Below are positions 13,765 through 20,272 of a stretch of DNA of 20,272 nucleotides, piece by piece. The DNA is taken from the NCBI GenBank assembly GCA_049514335.1, contig JBEKVE010000035.1:1-20272 (forward strand), in the 5' to 3' direction. The notes below the pieces were generated by a model. It saw nothing but the letters and a program-made list of their open reading frames with translations. It made no database searches and was not told the origin of the DNA. Made by a program: the position numbers and the translations under genes. Positions within the stretch are counted from its first letter, which is position 1. Every line of letters begins with the position of its first letter. This DNA comes from JBEKVE01 sp049514335 (GTDB lineage: Bacteria > Actinomycetota > Acidimicrobiia > Acidimicrobiales > UBA8190).

Positions 13765-14733
13765 TCAGAGACAGGCCCCCAGGAACGCCTCGAGCCTGGG
13801 CCACCAGTGGGCCAGCACGAACGGCACGCCGATGCAGGCGTGCGGCGCCCCGGGGTACACGAGCAGCTCGGCGCTGTTGCCGGCGGCGACCCAGCGGTTC
13901 GCCATGAAGAGCGTGTCGTCGACGAGGTGGTCGGCCGTTCCCACCGTGAAGAGCGCGGGCGGCAGGCCCGCCAGATCGGCGTACAGCGGTGAGATGTCGG
14001 GGTGCCGGCGCTGCTCGGGAGTCATACCGGGGGTGAACTGCTCGAGCATGAACGCGATCTCGGCCGGGTCGAGGACATCGGCCCCAGGGTCACGGCCCAC
14101 ACCCCGGGCGCTGGGTGTGCCACTCAGGTCGAAGGCCCCGAACACGAGGTTGGCGCCGCAGAACCGGTGAGCCGCCCCGTGCCGGTCGCGCATGCGGAGC
14201 AATGTCACGGCCGACAGGTGCGCACCGGCGGACTCGCCTCCGATCAGGAGCCGGTCGGTGCCGTATTCGGCTGCCCCCGTCTCCACCAGCCACCGCGCCG
14301 CCGCCTCGCAGTCGTCGGGGGCGGCCGGGTAGGGGTGCTCAGGTGACAGCCGGTAGTCCACGCTCACCACGGCCAGGTTGAGGTGCTCGCTCAGCGCTTC
14401 GTTCAACAGGTCAGTGAGCTCCGGCACCCCCGTCATCCATCCCCCACCGTGGATGTGGAGCATCGCCCCCTCCACCCGCTCCGGCCGGAACTCCCGTAGC
14501 CGGAGGGGCCCGGCCGGACCGTCGATGACGCGGTCACGGCCCTTGTCGGAGGGGAAGACCATCGCCGAGTCCGCCACCCGTCGCGCCTCGGCGCGCTCGA
14601 GTGCCGACCCCGTGTCGGCGGACGGCGGGAACCCGGCGATGAAGCCGCTCGACTCGGTGCGGATCTGCTCCGCAGCCTGGTCGACTCCCTCGTCCCACAG
14701 GCGCAGCATGCGCGCCGATCCGTCGGGCGCCAT
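13765..14733 (-). CDS. HSL-family alpha/beta hydrolase (esterase)
   Basis: A 322-residue esterase of the hormone-sensitive-lipase family. It has oxyanion motif HGGGW (95-99), YRLSPEHPYPAA (127-138), nucleophile GGESAG with Ser168, Asp268 in GTADHLVDD and His298 in GAPHACIG. It should hydrolyse short or medium acyl esters in the cytoplasm, and the complete triad predicts activity. The N-terminal 60 residues form a helical cap. ATG 14733 is used here, but ATG 14748 and GTG 14739 are in frame; the GTG sits 7 nt after a TAGGAT hexamer and could be a leaderless start. It diverges from the F420-reductase-like gene. Substrate unknown. Confidence 0.9.
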   Translation of the reverse strand: MAPDGSARMLRLWDEGVDQAAEQIRTESSGFIAGFPPSADTGSALERAEARRVADSAMVFPSDKGRDRVIDGPAGPLRLREFRPERVEGAMLHIHGGGWMTGVPELTDLLNEALSEHLNLAVVSVDYRLSPEHPYPAAPDDCEAAARWLVETGAAEYGTDRLLIGGESAGAHLSAVTLLRMRDRHGAAHRFCGANLVFGAFDLSGTPSARGVGRDPGADVLDPAEIAFMLEQFTPGMTPEQRRHPDISPLYADLAGLPPALFTVGTADHLVDDTLFMANRWVAAGNSAELLVYPGAPHACIGVPFVLAHWWPRLEAFLGACL

Positions 14734-14746
14734 CGTCACGGCGCAC

Positions 14747-14752
14747 ATCCTA
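14747..14752 (-). promoter_or_regulatory. Candidate -10 element of the HSL esterase gene
   Basis: TAGGAT on the minus strand, 7 nt before an in-frame GTG at 14739. The spacing fits leaderless transcription of the esterase. No -35 is evident. Confidence 0.3.
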
Positions 14753-14872
14753 CCGACGGAGGCCCACTGTGGTTTGCTGTGACCGTGATGCCCGGTGTTC
14801 GGAACCGCGGCGGGGACGGGTAGGAACGGACGGAAGCAACACAGTGCAGGCGCTCGACAGCGGAGGTTCGCC

Positions 14873-15454
14873 ATGGACATCGCCGTGATCGGTACCGGAT
14901 TCATAGGCGGCACCCTGGGCCGCGCGCTGTCGTCGAACGGCCACACTGTGACCTTCGGGTCCCGACACCCCGAAAGTGATGCGGTGGCAGGCGCCACTGT
15001 GGCCGCGGTCACGTCACCGGCCACCGCCCTCGAATCGGCGGACGTGGTGATCCTGGCCGTCCCCGGTGCCGCCGTCGACGACCTCGCCCGGACCAACGCC
15101 GAGGCCATTGCGGGCAAGCTCGTCATCGACGCCACCAACCGCATGGGCGAGGCCGTGGCCAACGCCAGGGCCTCTCTGCCTCCGACCGTCCGCTACGCCC
15201 GGGCCTTCAACACCCTGGGGGGCGAGAACATGGCCGACCCCATCTTCGCCGACGGTCCCGCCGACATGTTCTTCTCGTCCCCGCCCGACGACCGTGCCAC
15301 CGTTGAAGCGGTCATCGAGGGAGTCGGCCTGCGACCCGTCTACGTCGGGGCAGACGAGGAGGCCATCATCGACTGCCTCTTCCGGCTGTGGATCGCCCTC
15401 GCCATGAAACAAGGCCGGGGACGGCGTCTGGCGCTACGCCTCCTGGAGGGTTGA
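14873..15454 (+). CDS. NADPH:F420 oxidoreductase-like (NADP-binding) protein
   Basis: A 193-residue Rossmann protein of the F420-dependent NADP reductase group. The glycine-rich loop is GTGFIGGTLG (7-16), followed by FGSRHP (28-33), where Ser30 and Arg31 fit the 2'-phosphate of NADP. VVILAVPGAAVDD, VIDATNR and the family-typical RAFNTLGGENM (110-120) follow. The C-terminal helix IALAMKQGRGRRLALRLL closes the fold, so the protein is complete. Members move hydride between NADPH and F420 or act as other NADP-dependent reductases; F420 use cannot be proven from sequence. GGAGG lies about 7 nt before the ATG. It diverges from the HSL esterase across 139 bp. A 20-codon open stretch continues in frame after its stop. 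Confidence 0.88.
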   Translation: MDIAVIGTGFIGGTLGRALSSNGHTVTFGSRHPESDAVAGATVAAVTSPATALESADVVILAVPGAAVDDLARTNAEAIAGKLVIDATNRMGEAVANARASLPPTVRYARAFNTLGGENMADPIFADGPADMFFSSPPDDRATVEAVIEGVGLRPVYVGADEEAIIDCLFRLWIALAMKQGRGRRLALRLLEG

Positions 15455-15517
15455 GGGCTCTTCACGGGTTCGGGCATGCAGTCGCTCATCGCCTACATCC
15501 AGGCCGTCAACGGATGA
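15455..15517 (+). other. In-frame coding-like tail after the stop, possible gene remnant
   Basis: Directly after the TGA of the F420-like gene the same frame runs 20 codons to another TGA, reading GLFTGSGMQSLIAYIQAVNG. The last part (LIAYIQ) resembles the C-terminal helix of c-type cytochromes. There is no ribosome binding site or plausible start except an internal ATG at 15476. It may be the tail of a deleted gene, a readthrough extension, or chance. Confidence 0.3.
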
Positions 15518-15671
15518 CGACACGCGCTGACGCTCAGGGGCGCGCCCAGCACGCCCAGCCGCGCTCGTACAGCGACCTGGCGCCATGAGTGACGGGCGCA
15601 GTACGTCAGATGGAAGGCGTTCACGGGCCTGATTGTCACCACCCGGGCGCCGGGCGGGCGTGGCGCGGCAA
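15518..15671. other. Intergenic, nothing clear
   Basis: Short GC-rich stretch without a convincing frame, promoter or repeat. Together with flanking doubtful items, 15455-16124 is the least coding-like part of the window. Confidence 0.4.
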
Positions 15672-15941
15672 TCAGAATGTGGCGCCGGGAAGCAGGGCCA
15701 CCCACACGCCGCGGGTGGTCTCGCGCCACCCCACGAAGGGAGCGAGATCCTCCACCGCCTGCTTCGCCGCCCTCAAGGAGGGCAGGCTCTCGCCCGCGCC
15801 GGGGCGGACGACAGCACAGGTCTTGTCGCCGCGCTCGATGACGACGGCCACGACCTTGTCCCGTGCCGGTGCTCCCGGACCACGGCCGCGCACACGACGC
15901 GGTCGGCTCGGTGCGAGGGTGCTGCCTGAGTGCGGTGCCAT
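15672..15941 (-). CDS. Doubtful small hypothetical protein
   Basis: An 89-codon frame. The first 27 residues are Arg/Pro/Gly-rich and look non-coding. Residues 28-89 are more protein-like, alternating hydrophobic strands with charged turns: DKVVAVVIERGDKTCAVVRP, then a helix LRAAKQAVEDLAPFVG and the strand GVWVALLPGATF. A start inside the frame (GTG near residue 30) is possible. No ribosome binding site precedes the ATG. The plus-strand frame over the same stretch is Arg/Ser/Thr-rich and less credible. No family recognised. Confidence 0.38.
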   Translation of the reverse strand: MAPHSGSTLAPSRPRRVRGRGPGAPARDKVVAVVIERGDKTCAVVRPGAGESLPSLRAAKQAVEDLAPFVGWRETTRGVWVALLPGATF

Positions 15942-16124
15942 ACGACGGTGTTCGGCTCGTAACCGCCGCAGGTTGACCTGGTTTCACGGCCCGTGGGAAC
16001 TTGCCCCGCGATTGTTGACGCTGCGTGGCAATCCTCCGTACTCGGGGTCGGCCGCGGGTCACGGAAACGGCGTGCGCCGGTCGGTGACAAGAACGTCCCG
16101 ATGTCTCGTCGACAGTGCCCCGGC
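15942..16124. other. Intergenic, nothing clear
   Basis: No gene, repeat or convincing promoter seen. A TTGACG at 16015-16020 is followed at 17 nt by only a poor -10. Confidence 0.4.
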
Positions 16125-16649
16125 TCAGCTCTCGATCTGGACCGAGCTCACGTACCAGCCCCCCGATACCTCCGACGAGTAGATCTGGTAAATGGGGTCG
16201 TTGGAGTCGCCGCCGCCCGGCGGCCCGTAGGTGCACACGATGGGTTGGAACGACGACGAACATCCCCGCGAGATGGCCAAGCCCCCGGGGTACTTGTTGG
16301 CGAACAGCGTCGTCACGGATTGCGAGGTCGCCACGGACAAGGCCCGGGCCGTGTTGTCGGCAGCCCAGGCCGACACGAGTGCACCGGCGGCATTGGCGGC
16401 GCTCGACTGCAGTCCCGTCGGAATGGCCGGTGCCGCGGTGGTCGGGACTGGCGGGCTCGTGGTGGTGGTAGTGACGGCGGGCGCCGCTGACGTCGATGTT
16501 GCGGCAGTCGGAGCGGTGGTGGCTGCGGTCGACGACGTGCTCGGCGCCGCGGCCGGGGTGGAGCTACAGGCCGTGGCCAGCACGCCCAGCACGCCCAGCG
16601 CGGCCAGGCCCTGCACGGCGCGGACGGGTCGGGAGGAGAACAACGGCAT
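16125..16649 (-). CDS. Secreted lipoprotein of unknown function
   Basis: A 174-residue protein. Basic N-terminus (SSRPVRAVQ), hydrophobic core LAALGVLGVLA and the lipobox-like ATAC with Cys28 as probable lipid-attachment site; Ala at -3 is less usual than Leu. Residues 29-78 are a Thr/Ser/Ala/Pro linker. The C-terminal domain (about 79-174) has a helix (NAAGALVSAWAADNTARALS), then CSSSFQPIVCTYG with two cysteines and ends PIYQIYSSEVSGGWYVSSVQIES. The domain is not one I can name. ATG 16649 has no strong ribosome binding site; a CACAAT hexamer 6 nt upstream could mark a leaderless start. It diverges from the DUF998 gene. Confidence 0.78.
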   Translation of the reverse strand: MPLFSSRPVRAVQGLAALGVLGVLATACSSTPAAAPSTSSTAATTAPTAATSTSAAPAVTTTTTSPPVPTTAAPAIPTGLQSSAANAAGALVSAWAADNTARALSVATSQSVTTLFANKYPGGLAISRGCSSSFQPIVCTYGPPGGGDSNDPIYQIYSSEVSGGWYVSSVQIES

Positions 16650-16750
16650 CGTTCCATTGTGGCAGAACCGCCTGACGAACCGGGGCCGCGTCCCAGGCGA
16701 AAACCTTCGGACACCGCACCCGTGGCCCCCGGGTCCCCGCGCCGGGCGCC

Positions 16751-16785
16751 TGCGCCCTGCGCCCTGCGCCCTGCGCCCTGCGCCC
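16751..16785. repeat. Five perfect tandem copies of a 7-bp unit (TGCGCCC)
   Basis: Units begin at 16751, 16758, 16765, 16772 and 16779 without a mismatch. The array lies between the divergent lipoprotein and DUF998 genes, ending 34 bp before the ATG at 16820. Such arrays can change copy number by slippage, altering promoter spacing. Confidence 0.92.
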
Positions 16786-16819
16786 TTGTAGGGTCCGGGC
16801 ATGGCGCAACCGCCCCAGG

Positions 16820-17464
16820 ATGCATGACGGGACCGGCGGCGGCGGACGCGTGAGCGGGACCGTCGCCGCAGCCGGGGTGGTGGCGCTGGCGGGCCTGGCC
16901 GGCACCGTGGCGAGCCTCGTCTACCTGCACCTCGCGCCGACCGGGCTGTCGCCGGTGCGCAATGCCGTGAGCCAGTACGGCATCACCCGGTTCCGAGGTG
17001 GCTACCGGGCCGCCACCATCAGCTTGGGCGTGGCCGGCGCCGCATTGGCCACCGGCATCGGCGCAGCGCTCGACGCCGCGGGCACCGCCACTGTCGTCGG
17101 TCTGCTCGTCGTATTCGCGCTCGGGCGCCTGGTCATCAGCTGGTTCCCCATGGACGAGCCCGGTGGGCCCCGCAGCTCCACCGGCAGCGCGCACGGGCTC
17201 ATCGCCATCGTGACGTTCACATCGGTCACGGTGGCAGCACTGCGCCTCGGCTCGATCCTGCGCCACGCGGCGCCGTGGCACGCCCTCGCCACCGCGTCGA
17301 CGGTGCTCGGGTGGGCCATGGTGCTTGCCATCGCCGGCATGCTCATCGGCCGGTCGAGCCCCGACCTGCGCCGGCGCTTCGGCGCTGTCGAGCGCGTCCT
17401 GTACGTCGCCATCCTGGCGTGGACCGGGGTGTTCGCCGTGGCCTGCGCCCTGCGAGTCCGGTGA
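16820..17464 (+). CDS. DUF998-like six-span membrane protein
   Basis: A 214-residue integral membrane protein. Six hydrophobic segments are visible from ATG 16820: about 13-36, 67-84, 90-109, 123-144, 152-176 and 191-211. The loop SPVRNAVSQYGITRFRGGYR between the first two and the WFPMDEPG motif after the third are like DUF998 proteins as I remember them. Function unknown. The start is uncertain: ATG 16820 has only AGG touching it, and GTG 16850 would remove ten Gly-rich residues. An 8-codon ORF (16801-16827) overlaps the start. It precedes uxaC by 28 bp and may be co-transcribed with it. Confidence 0.82.
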   Translation: MHDGTGGGGRVSGTVAAAGVVALAGLAGTVASLVYLHLAPTGLSPVRNAVSQYGITRFRGGYRAATISLGVAGAALATGIGAALDAAGTATVVGLLVVFALGRLVISWFPMDEPGGPRSSTGSAHGLIAIVTFTSVTVAALRLGSILRHAAPWHALATASTVLGWAMVLAIAGMLIGRSSPDLRRRFGAVERVLYVAILAWTGVFAVACALRVR

Positions 17465-17492
17465 GGACGTTGGCGCCCGGAGCGCTGCGCCG

Positions 17493-18935
17493 ATGAGCCG
17501 GCGGCCCCTCGTCCTGCATCCGGAGCGGCTCTTTCCCCCCGATCCCGGTACACGCGCCGTTGCCGTCGAGCTCTACGGCCAAGTCGGCGCGCTCCCGATC
17601 GTGAGCCCCCACGGCCACACCGACCCCCGCTGGTTCGCCGCTGACGACGCCTTCTCCGACCCGGTGTCGCTCCTCGTGACCCCCGACCACTACCTGACCC
17701 GGATGCTCCACAGCCAGGGTGTGGCGCTCGAGGCGCTCGGGGTGGCGCCACTGGACGGGAGTGCCGCCGCCGATGCGCGTTCGGCGTGGCGCACGTTTGC
17801 GTCCCACTACCACCTGTTCCGGGCGACACCGTCGGGATTGTGGTTCGACCACGTCCTGTCGTCGGTGTTCGGCATCGAGCACCGACTGGGGCCCGACACC
17901 GCCGACGAGGCGTTCGACAGGATCGACGATGCCCTCCGACGACCCGAGTACCGGCCGCGTGCCCTGCTCGACCGCTTCGGCATCGACCTCCTGGCGACGA
18001 CCGAGTCTCCCCTCGACGACCTCGACGCGCACGCCCGCATCGCCCGGGCCGGCCTGGGGGGGCGGATCGTCCCGACGTTCCGGCCCGACCCGGTCGTCGA
18101 TCCCGCCGCGCCCGGGTTCAGCCACAACCTCGAGATCCTGGGCCACATGACGGGCGAGGACACGGGACGATGGGCCGGGTACCTGAGCGCCCTGCGCTCC
18201 CGACGTGAGGTCTTTCGCCGGTGCGGCGCCCTCGCCAGCGACCACGGCCATCCCACTGCCGCCACCGCCGACCTGGAGCCCGCACAGTGTCAGCGCCTGC
18301 TCGACGGAGCCCGCGCCGGGACCCTGCACGGTGCCGAGGCGGAGCTGTTTCGCGGCCAGCTTCTGCTCGAGATGGCCGCCATGAGCGTCGACGACGGGCT
18401 CGTCATGCAGCTGCACCCCGGGTCGAGCCGCAATCACGATCCACGGGTACTGGCGCGCTTCGGCTCCGACCGGGGGGCAGACATCCCCACCCGGGTCGAG
18501 TTCACCCGGAGCTTGAAGCCCTTGTTGGACCGTTTCGGCGACGACACGAGGCTGCGCCTCATCCTCTTCACCCTCGACGAGTCCACCTACAGCCGCGAGC
18601 TGGCGCCGCTCGCCGGTCACTACCCCACGCTCCTTCTCGGGCCGCCGTGGTGGTTTCTCGACAGCTACGAAGGGATGCTGCGCTACCGCCGTGCAGTGGT
18701 GGAGACGGCAGGATTCGCCAACACGGCGGGCTTCAACGACGACACCAGAGCGCTTCTGTCCATCCCCGCCCGCCACGACATGGCGCGGCGGGTGGATTGC
18801 GCCTATCTGGCCGACCTCGTCACCACGGGCCGCCTCGAGCTCGAGGATGCCCGCGAGGTCGCCGTCGACCTGGCCGGGACCCTGGCCCGGCGGGCCTACC
18901 GGATCGGCGCCGGCCCCGGCGAAGCGACTCGGTAG
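17493..18935 (+). CDS. uxaC: Glucuronate isomerase
   Basis: A 480-residue protein matching uronate isomerase (about 470 residues in E. coli), which converts glucuronate to fructuronate and galacturonate to tagaturonate. It belongs to the amidohydrolase superfamily. Visible motifs are PHGHTDPRWF (39-48) with metal-binding His40 and His42, DHYLTRMLHSQGV (65-77), ATTESPLDD, VPTFRPDPVVD, GLVMQLHPGSSRNHD, and GPPWWFLDS with GFANTAGFNDDTRALLSIPARHD near the end. The cytoplasmic product normally feeds the Ashwell pathway, but no uxaA, uxaB, uxuA, uxuB, kdgK or transporter gene is in the window. ATG 17493 has no strong ribosome binding site and may rely on coupling to the DUF998 gene 28 bp upstream. 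Identification is firm. Confidence 0.95.
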   Translation: MSRRPLVLHPERLFPPDPGTRAVAVELYGQVGALPIVSPHGHTDPRWFAADDAFSDPVSLLVTPDHYLTRMLHSQGVALEALGVAPLDGSAAADARSAWRTFASHYHLFRATPSGLWFDHVLSSVFGIEHRLGPDTADEAFDRIDDALRRPEYRPRALLDRFGIDLLATTESPLDDLDAHARIARAGLGGRIVPTFRPDPVVDPAAPGFSHNLEILGHMTGEDTGRWAGYLSALRSRREVFRRCGALASDHGHPTAATADLEPAQCQRLLDGARAGTLHGAEAELFRGQLLLEMAAMSVDDGLVMQLHPGSSRNHDPRVLARFGSDRGADIPTRVEFTRSLKPLLDRFGDDTRLRLILFTLDESTYSRELAPLAGHYPTLLLGPPWWFLDSYEGMLRYRRAVVETAGFANTAGFNDDTRALLSIPARHDMARRVDCAYLADLVTTGRLELEDAREVAVDLAGTLARRAYRIGAGPGEATR

Positions 18936-19033
18936 GCGGACCTGGAGGCACAGCACAGCACAAGCGCCGCGCCGGCCACTAGCGGAGGCGGGTGCGGTAG
19001 CCTCGGACGGGGACGTCGGTTGGGGGCTGACGC

Positions 19034-19906
19034 ATGCGTTGGGGGGGAATCGGAGCAGCGGTGCTGGTGCTGGTCGTCTCGATCAGCGGATGCAACCTGC
19101 GCGCCCATCCCGGCAACGCGCTGGGCTTCTTCGTCCCGTCACAGAGCCCGGGCGACGTGACGGCCCTGGCCGGCCGGCTGGGCGTGGAGGTCGAGGGGAT
19201 GTCGGGGTACACCGACAGCACCTCGTGGTCCACCATCGCGTCGTACGAGCCCCCGTCCACAGCCTTGCGCCTGTATCTCGGGCTGAGCATGTCGCCCGAC
19301 AACGGGTCGCCGGCCGAGACCCCGGCGCACCTGGGCGTGTTCCAACAGGTCGCCCAGAACCTCGTCGACGCCGGTCAGGACTACGCCGTCATCCGCATCG
19401 GCTGGGAATGGAACACGGACTTCTATTCGTGGGGTGTGCAGAACACCACCCCCGCCCAGTACGTCACGGCCTTCGACGACATCGTGACCACCATGCGCAG
19501 CGTCCCCGGCCAGCACTTCCTGTTCGACTGGTGCGCGGCGAACGGCGCCGTGCCCACCAACGGCTCCTATGCGGCGTCGTACCCTGGCGATCAGTACGTG
19601 GACTACGTCGGCACCGACGTGTACGACGAGCCCGCAACGAGCTGGAGCACCGAGCTGAACGACGTCGGTGGCCTCGCCTCCACCGTCGCCTTCGCCCAGG
19701 CCAACGGAAAATCGGTCAGCATCCCTGAATGGGGGCTCGACGGGGTCGACGATCCCACCTTCATCGACGAGATGTACGCCTTTATCGCCAACCCCGCCAA
19801 CTCGGTCGCCTACAGCTCCTACTTCTCCGACGCCTCCTCGGTGGACTCCGACATCACCCAGTTCCCCCGCTCCGAGGCCGAGTTCACCGCCGACTTCGGC
19901 AGCTAA
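19034..19906 (+). CDS. GH26-like secreted lipoprotein (putative mannanase)
   Basis: A 290-residue exported protein. Signal peptide with hydrophobic core (AAVLVLVVS) and a canonical lipobox ISGC (Cys20), so it is probably lipid-anchored. The mature part looks like a compact (beta/alpha)8 glycoside hydrolase of the GH26 type. RIGWEWN (121-127) carries the likely acid/base Glu125, DWCAANG and DYVGTDVYD (190-198) follow, and SIPEWGL (229-235) carries the likely nucleophile Glu232. GH26 enzymes cut beta-mannan or related glycans. It is shorter than many GH26 enzymes. It lies 98 bp after uxaC, with GGGGG before the ATG and a possible -10 TAGCCT at 18998. The substrate is inferred. Confidence 0.82.
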   Translation: MRWGGIGAAVLVLVVSISGCNLRAHPGNALGFFVPSQSPGDVTALAGRLGVEVEGMSGYTDSTSWSTIASYEPPSTALRLYLGLSMSPDNGSPAETPAHLGVFQQVAQNLVDAGQDYAVIRIGWEWNTDFYSWGVQNTTPAQYVTAFDDIVTTMRSVPGQHFLFDWCAANGAVPTNGSYAASYPGDQYVDYVGTDVYDEPATSWSTELNDVGGLASTVAFAQANGKSVSIPEWGLDGVDDPTFIDEMYAFIANPANSVAYSSYFSDASSVDSDITQFPRSEAEFTADFGS

Positions 19907-19929
19907 CGCGCCACGCCCGCAACCCGCCG

Positions 19930-19975
19930 CCGGCCTGCGCGCCGGCCGGGCGATGCGAAGGACCGGACGCCGGTC
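19930..19975. terminator. Two hairpins between convergent genes, likely bidirectional terminator
   Basis: CCGGCC (19930-19935) pairs with GGCCGG (19944-19949), and GACCGG (19961-19966), loop ACG, CCGGTC (19970-19975) forms a tight second hairpin. They fill the 67-bp gap between the GH26-like stop (19906) and the stop of the epoxide-hydrolase-like gene (19974-19976). No T-tract is present. Confidence 0.5.
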
Positions 19976-20272
19976 AGTCGGTGAGCTGGCTCATGAACTG
20001 GTTGATGTCGAAGTAGTCCCGCCACGCCTTGATCCGGTCACCTTCGAGCTCGAAGACGCCCATGACCGGAAGGCTCACGGTTCGCTCCGACGACACGAAG
20101 TGATCCACCCGCTCGGTCATGACCAGCTGGCCCTGCGCCACCACGTGCAGGATCTCGAAGTCCACCCGGTCCCACCCCGTGGTGAACGTCTCGATGGCGC
20201 CACGGATGGCGTCGCGCCCGACCACCGGATCGACGGGGATGTTGTGGTAGACGGCGTCCTCGGTGAAAGCGC
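19974..20272 (-). CDS. Limonene-1,2-epoxide hydrolase-like (SnoaL fold) protein, N-terminus beyond window
   Basis: 98 residues are visible, and the frame stays open to the window edge. It matches the limonene-1,2-epoxide hydrolase family, a cone-shaped SnoaL-like fold that opens epoxides with water. All five catalytic residues of the Rhodococcus enzyme have counterparts: Tyr and Asn in DAVYHNIP (Tyr53, Asn55), Arg and Asp in TERVDHF (Arg99, Asp101) and Asp in AWRDYFD (Asp132). The Tyr-to-Arg spacing is also identical (46). The missing part is the first 40-50 residues. Mycobacterial relatives such as EphG act on sterol-like epoxides (recollection). The substrate here is unknown. Confidence 0.88.
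   Translation of the reverse strand, partial: AFTEDAVYHNIPVDPVVGRDAIRGAIETFTTGWDRVDFEILHVVAQGQLVMTERVDHFVSSERTVSLPVMGVFELEGDRIKAWRDYFDINQFMSQLTD

Noticed and set aside
16015..16043. Sigma-70-like promoter on the plus strand
   Set aside because: TTGACG is good, but the -10 at proper spacing is poor and no plus-strand gene follows for about 780 bp.
15544..16592. Shared string GCCCAGCACGCCCAG at about 15546 and 16578
   Set aside because: The second copy is inside the signal-peptide codons of the lipoprotein (Leu-Gly-Val repeats); similarity is short and explained by GC-rich codon use.
1..20272. CRISPR array, tRNA, rRNA, insertion sequence or prophage
   Set aside because: No spaced direct repeats, no cloverleaf with GTTCRA-type arm, no transposase or integrase motifs were seen in reading; a tRNAscan or ISfinder search would be decisive.

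Overview
This is a very GC-rich window with strong third-position G/C bias, frequent GTG starts, AGGAGG-type ribosome binding sites and at least one probable leaderless start. The gene content fits an actinobacterium: multiple SDRs, a DUF1214 protein, a PAPS-type sulfotransferase, a limonene-epoxide-hydrolase-like protein and an F420-reductase-like protein. Class Acidimicrobiia is my best guess, but this is inference from style and gene content, not from a marker gene. I saw no rRNA, tRNA, transposase, phage gene or CRISPR array.

Layout. (1) 1-707, minus: type I methionine aminopeptidase, cut by the window edge, with a likely leaderless promoter. (2) 1089-2153, plus: an acidic unknown protein, an intergenic stretch with two perfect inverted repeats, and a 61-residue protein with an excellent ribosome binding site. 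(3) 2304-5406, plus: a compact redox run of two short-chain dehydrogenases and an SthA-like flavoprotein. (4) 5444-7855: a DUF1214 protein (minus) and a sulfotransferase (plus) diverging from one 153-bp region. (5) 7889-9881: an alpha/beta hydrolase (minus) diverges from a protein carrying the Coq4 metal motif HDxxH-x11-E (plus), which overlaps tail to tail with a small monooxygenase-like protein (minus). (6) 9954-12868, minus: sensor histidine kinase, carboxymuconolactone-decarboxylase-family protein and a membrane-anchored exported protein, with a CRP-like palindrome between the first two. (7) 12869-13714: a 342-bp intergenic region rich in hairpins, then a single-pass membrane protein (plus). 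(8) 13765-15454: an HSL-family esterase (minus) diverging from an F420/NADP-reductase-like protein (plus). (9) 15455-16124: gene-poor, with one doubtful small ORF and what may be a gene remnant. (10) 16125-18935: a lipoprotein (minus) and a DUF998 membrane protein followed by glucuronate isomerase (plus), separated by a region holding five perfect copies of a 7-bp repeat. (11) 19034-20272: a GH26-like secreted lipoprotein (plus) and a limonene-1,2-epoxide-hydrolase-like protein (minus, cut by the window edge).

How it may work together. SDRs, a flavin pyridine-nucleotide oxidoreductase, two alpha/beta hydrolases, a CMD-family protein, an ABM-like protein, DUF1214, a sulfotransferase and an epoxide hydrolase suggest catabolism or modification of hydrophobic cyclic substrates (terpenoid, sterol or similar). 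The genes are not one operon and no substrate can be read from the sequence. UxaC and the GH26-like lipoprotein point to a separate carbohydrate role. The most unusual items are the Coq4-motif protein, the SthA-like enzyme without its redox cysteines, the SDR lacking the catalytic tyrosine, the hairpin-rich leader beside the orphan kinase and the heptamer repeat in a divergent promoter region.
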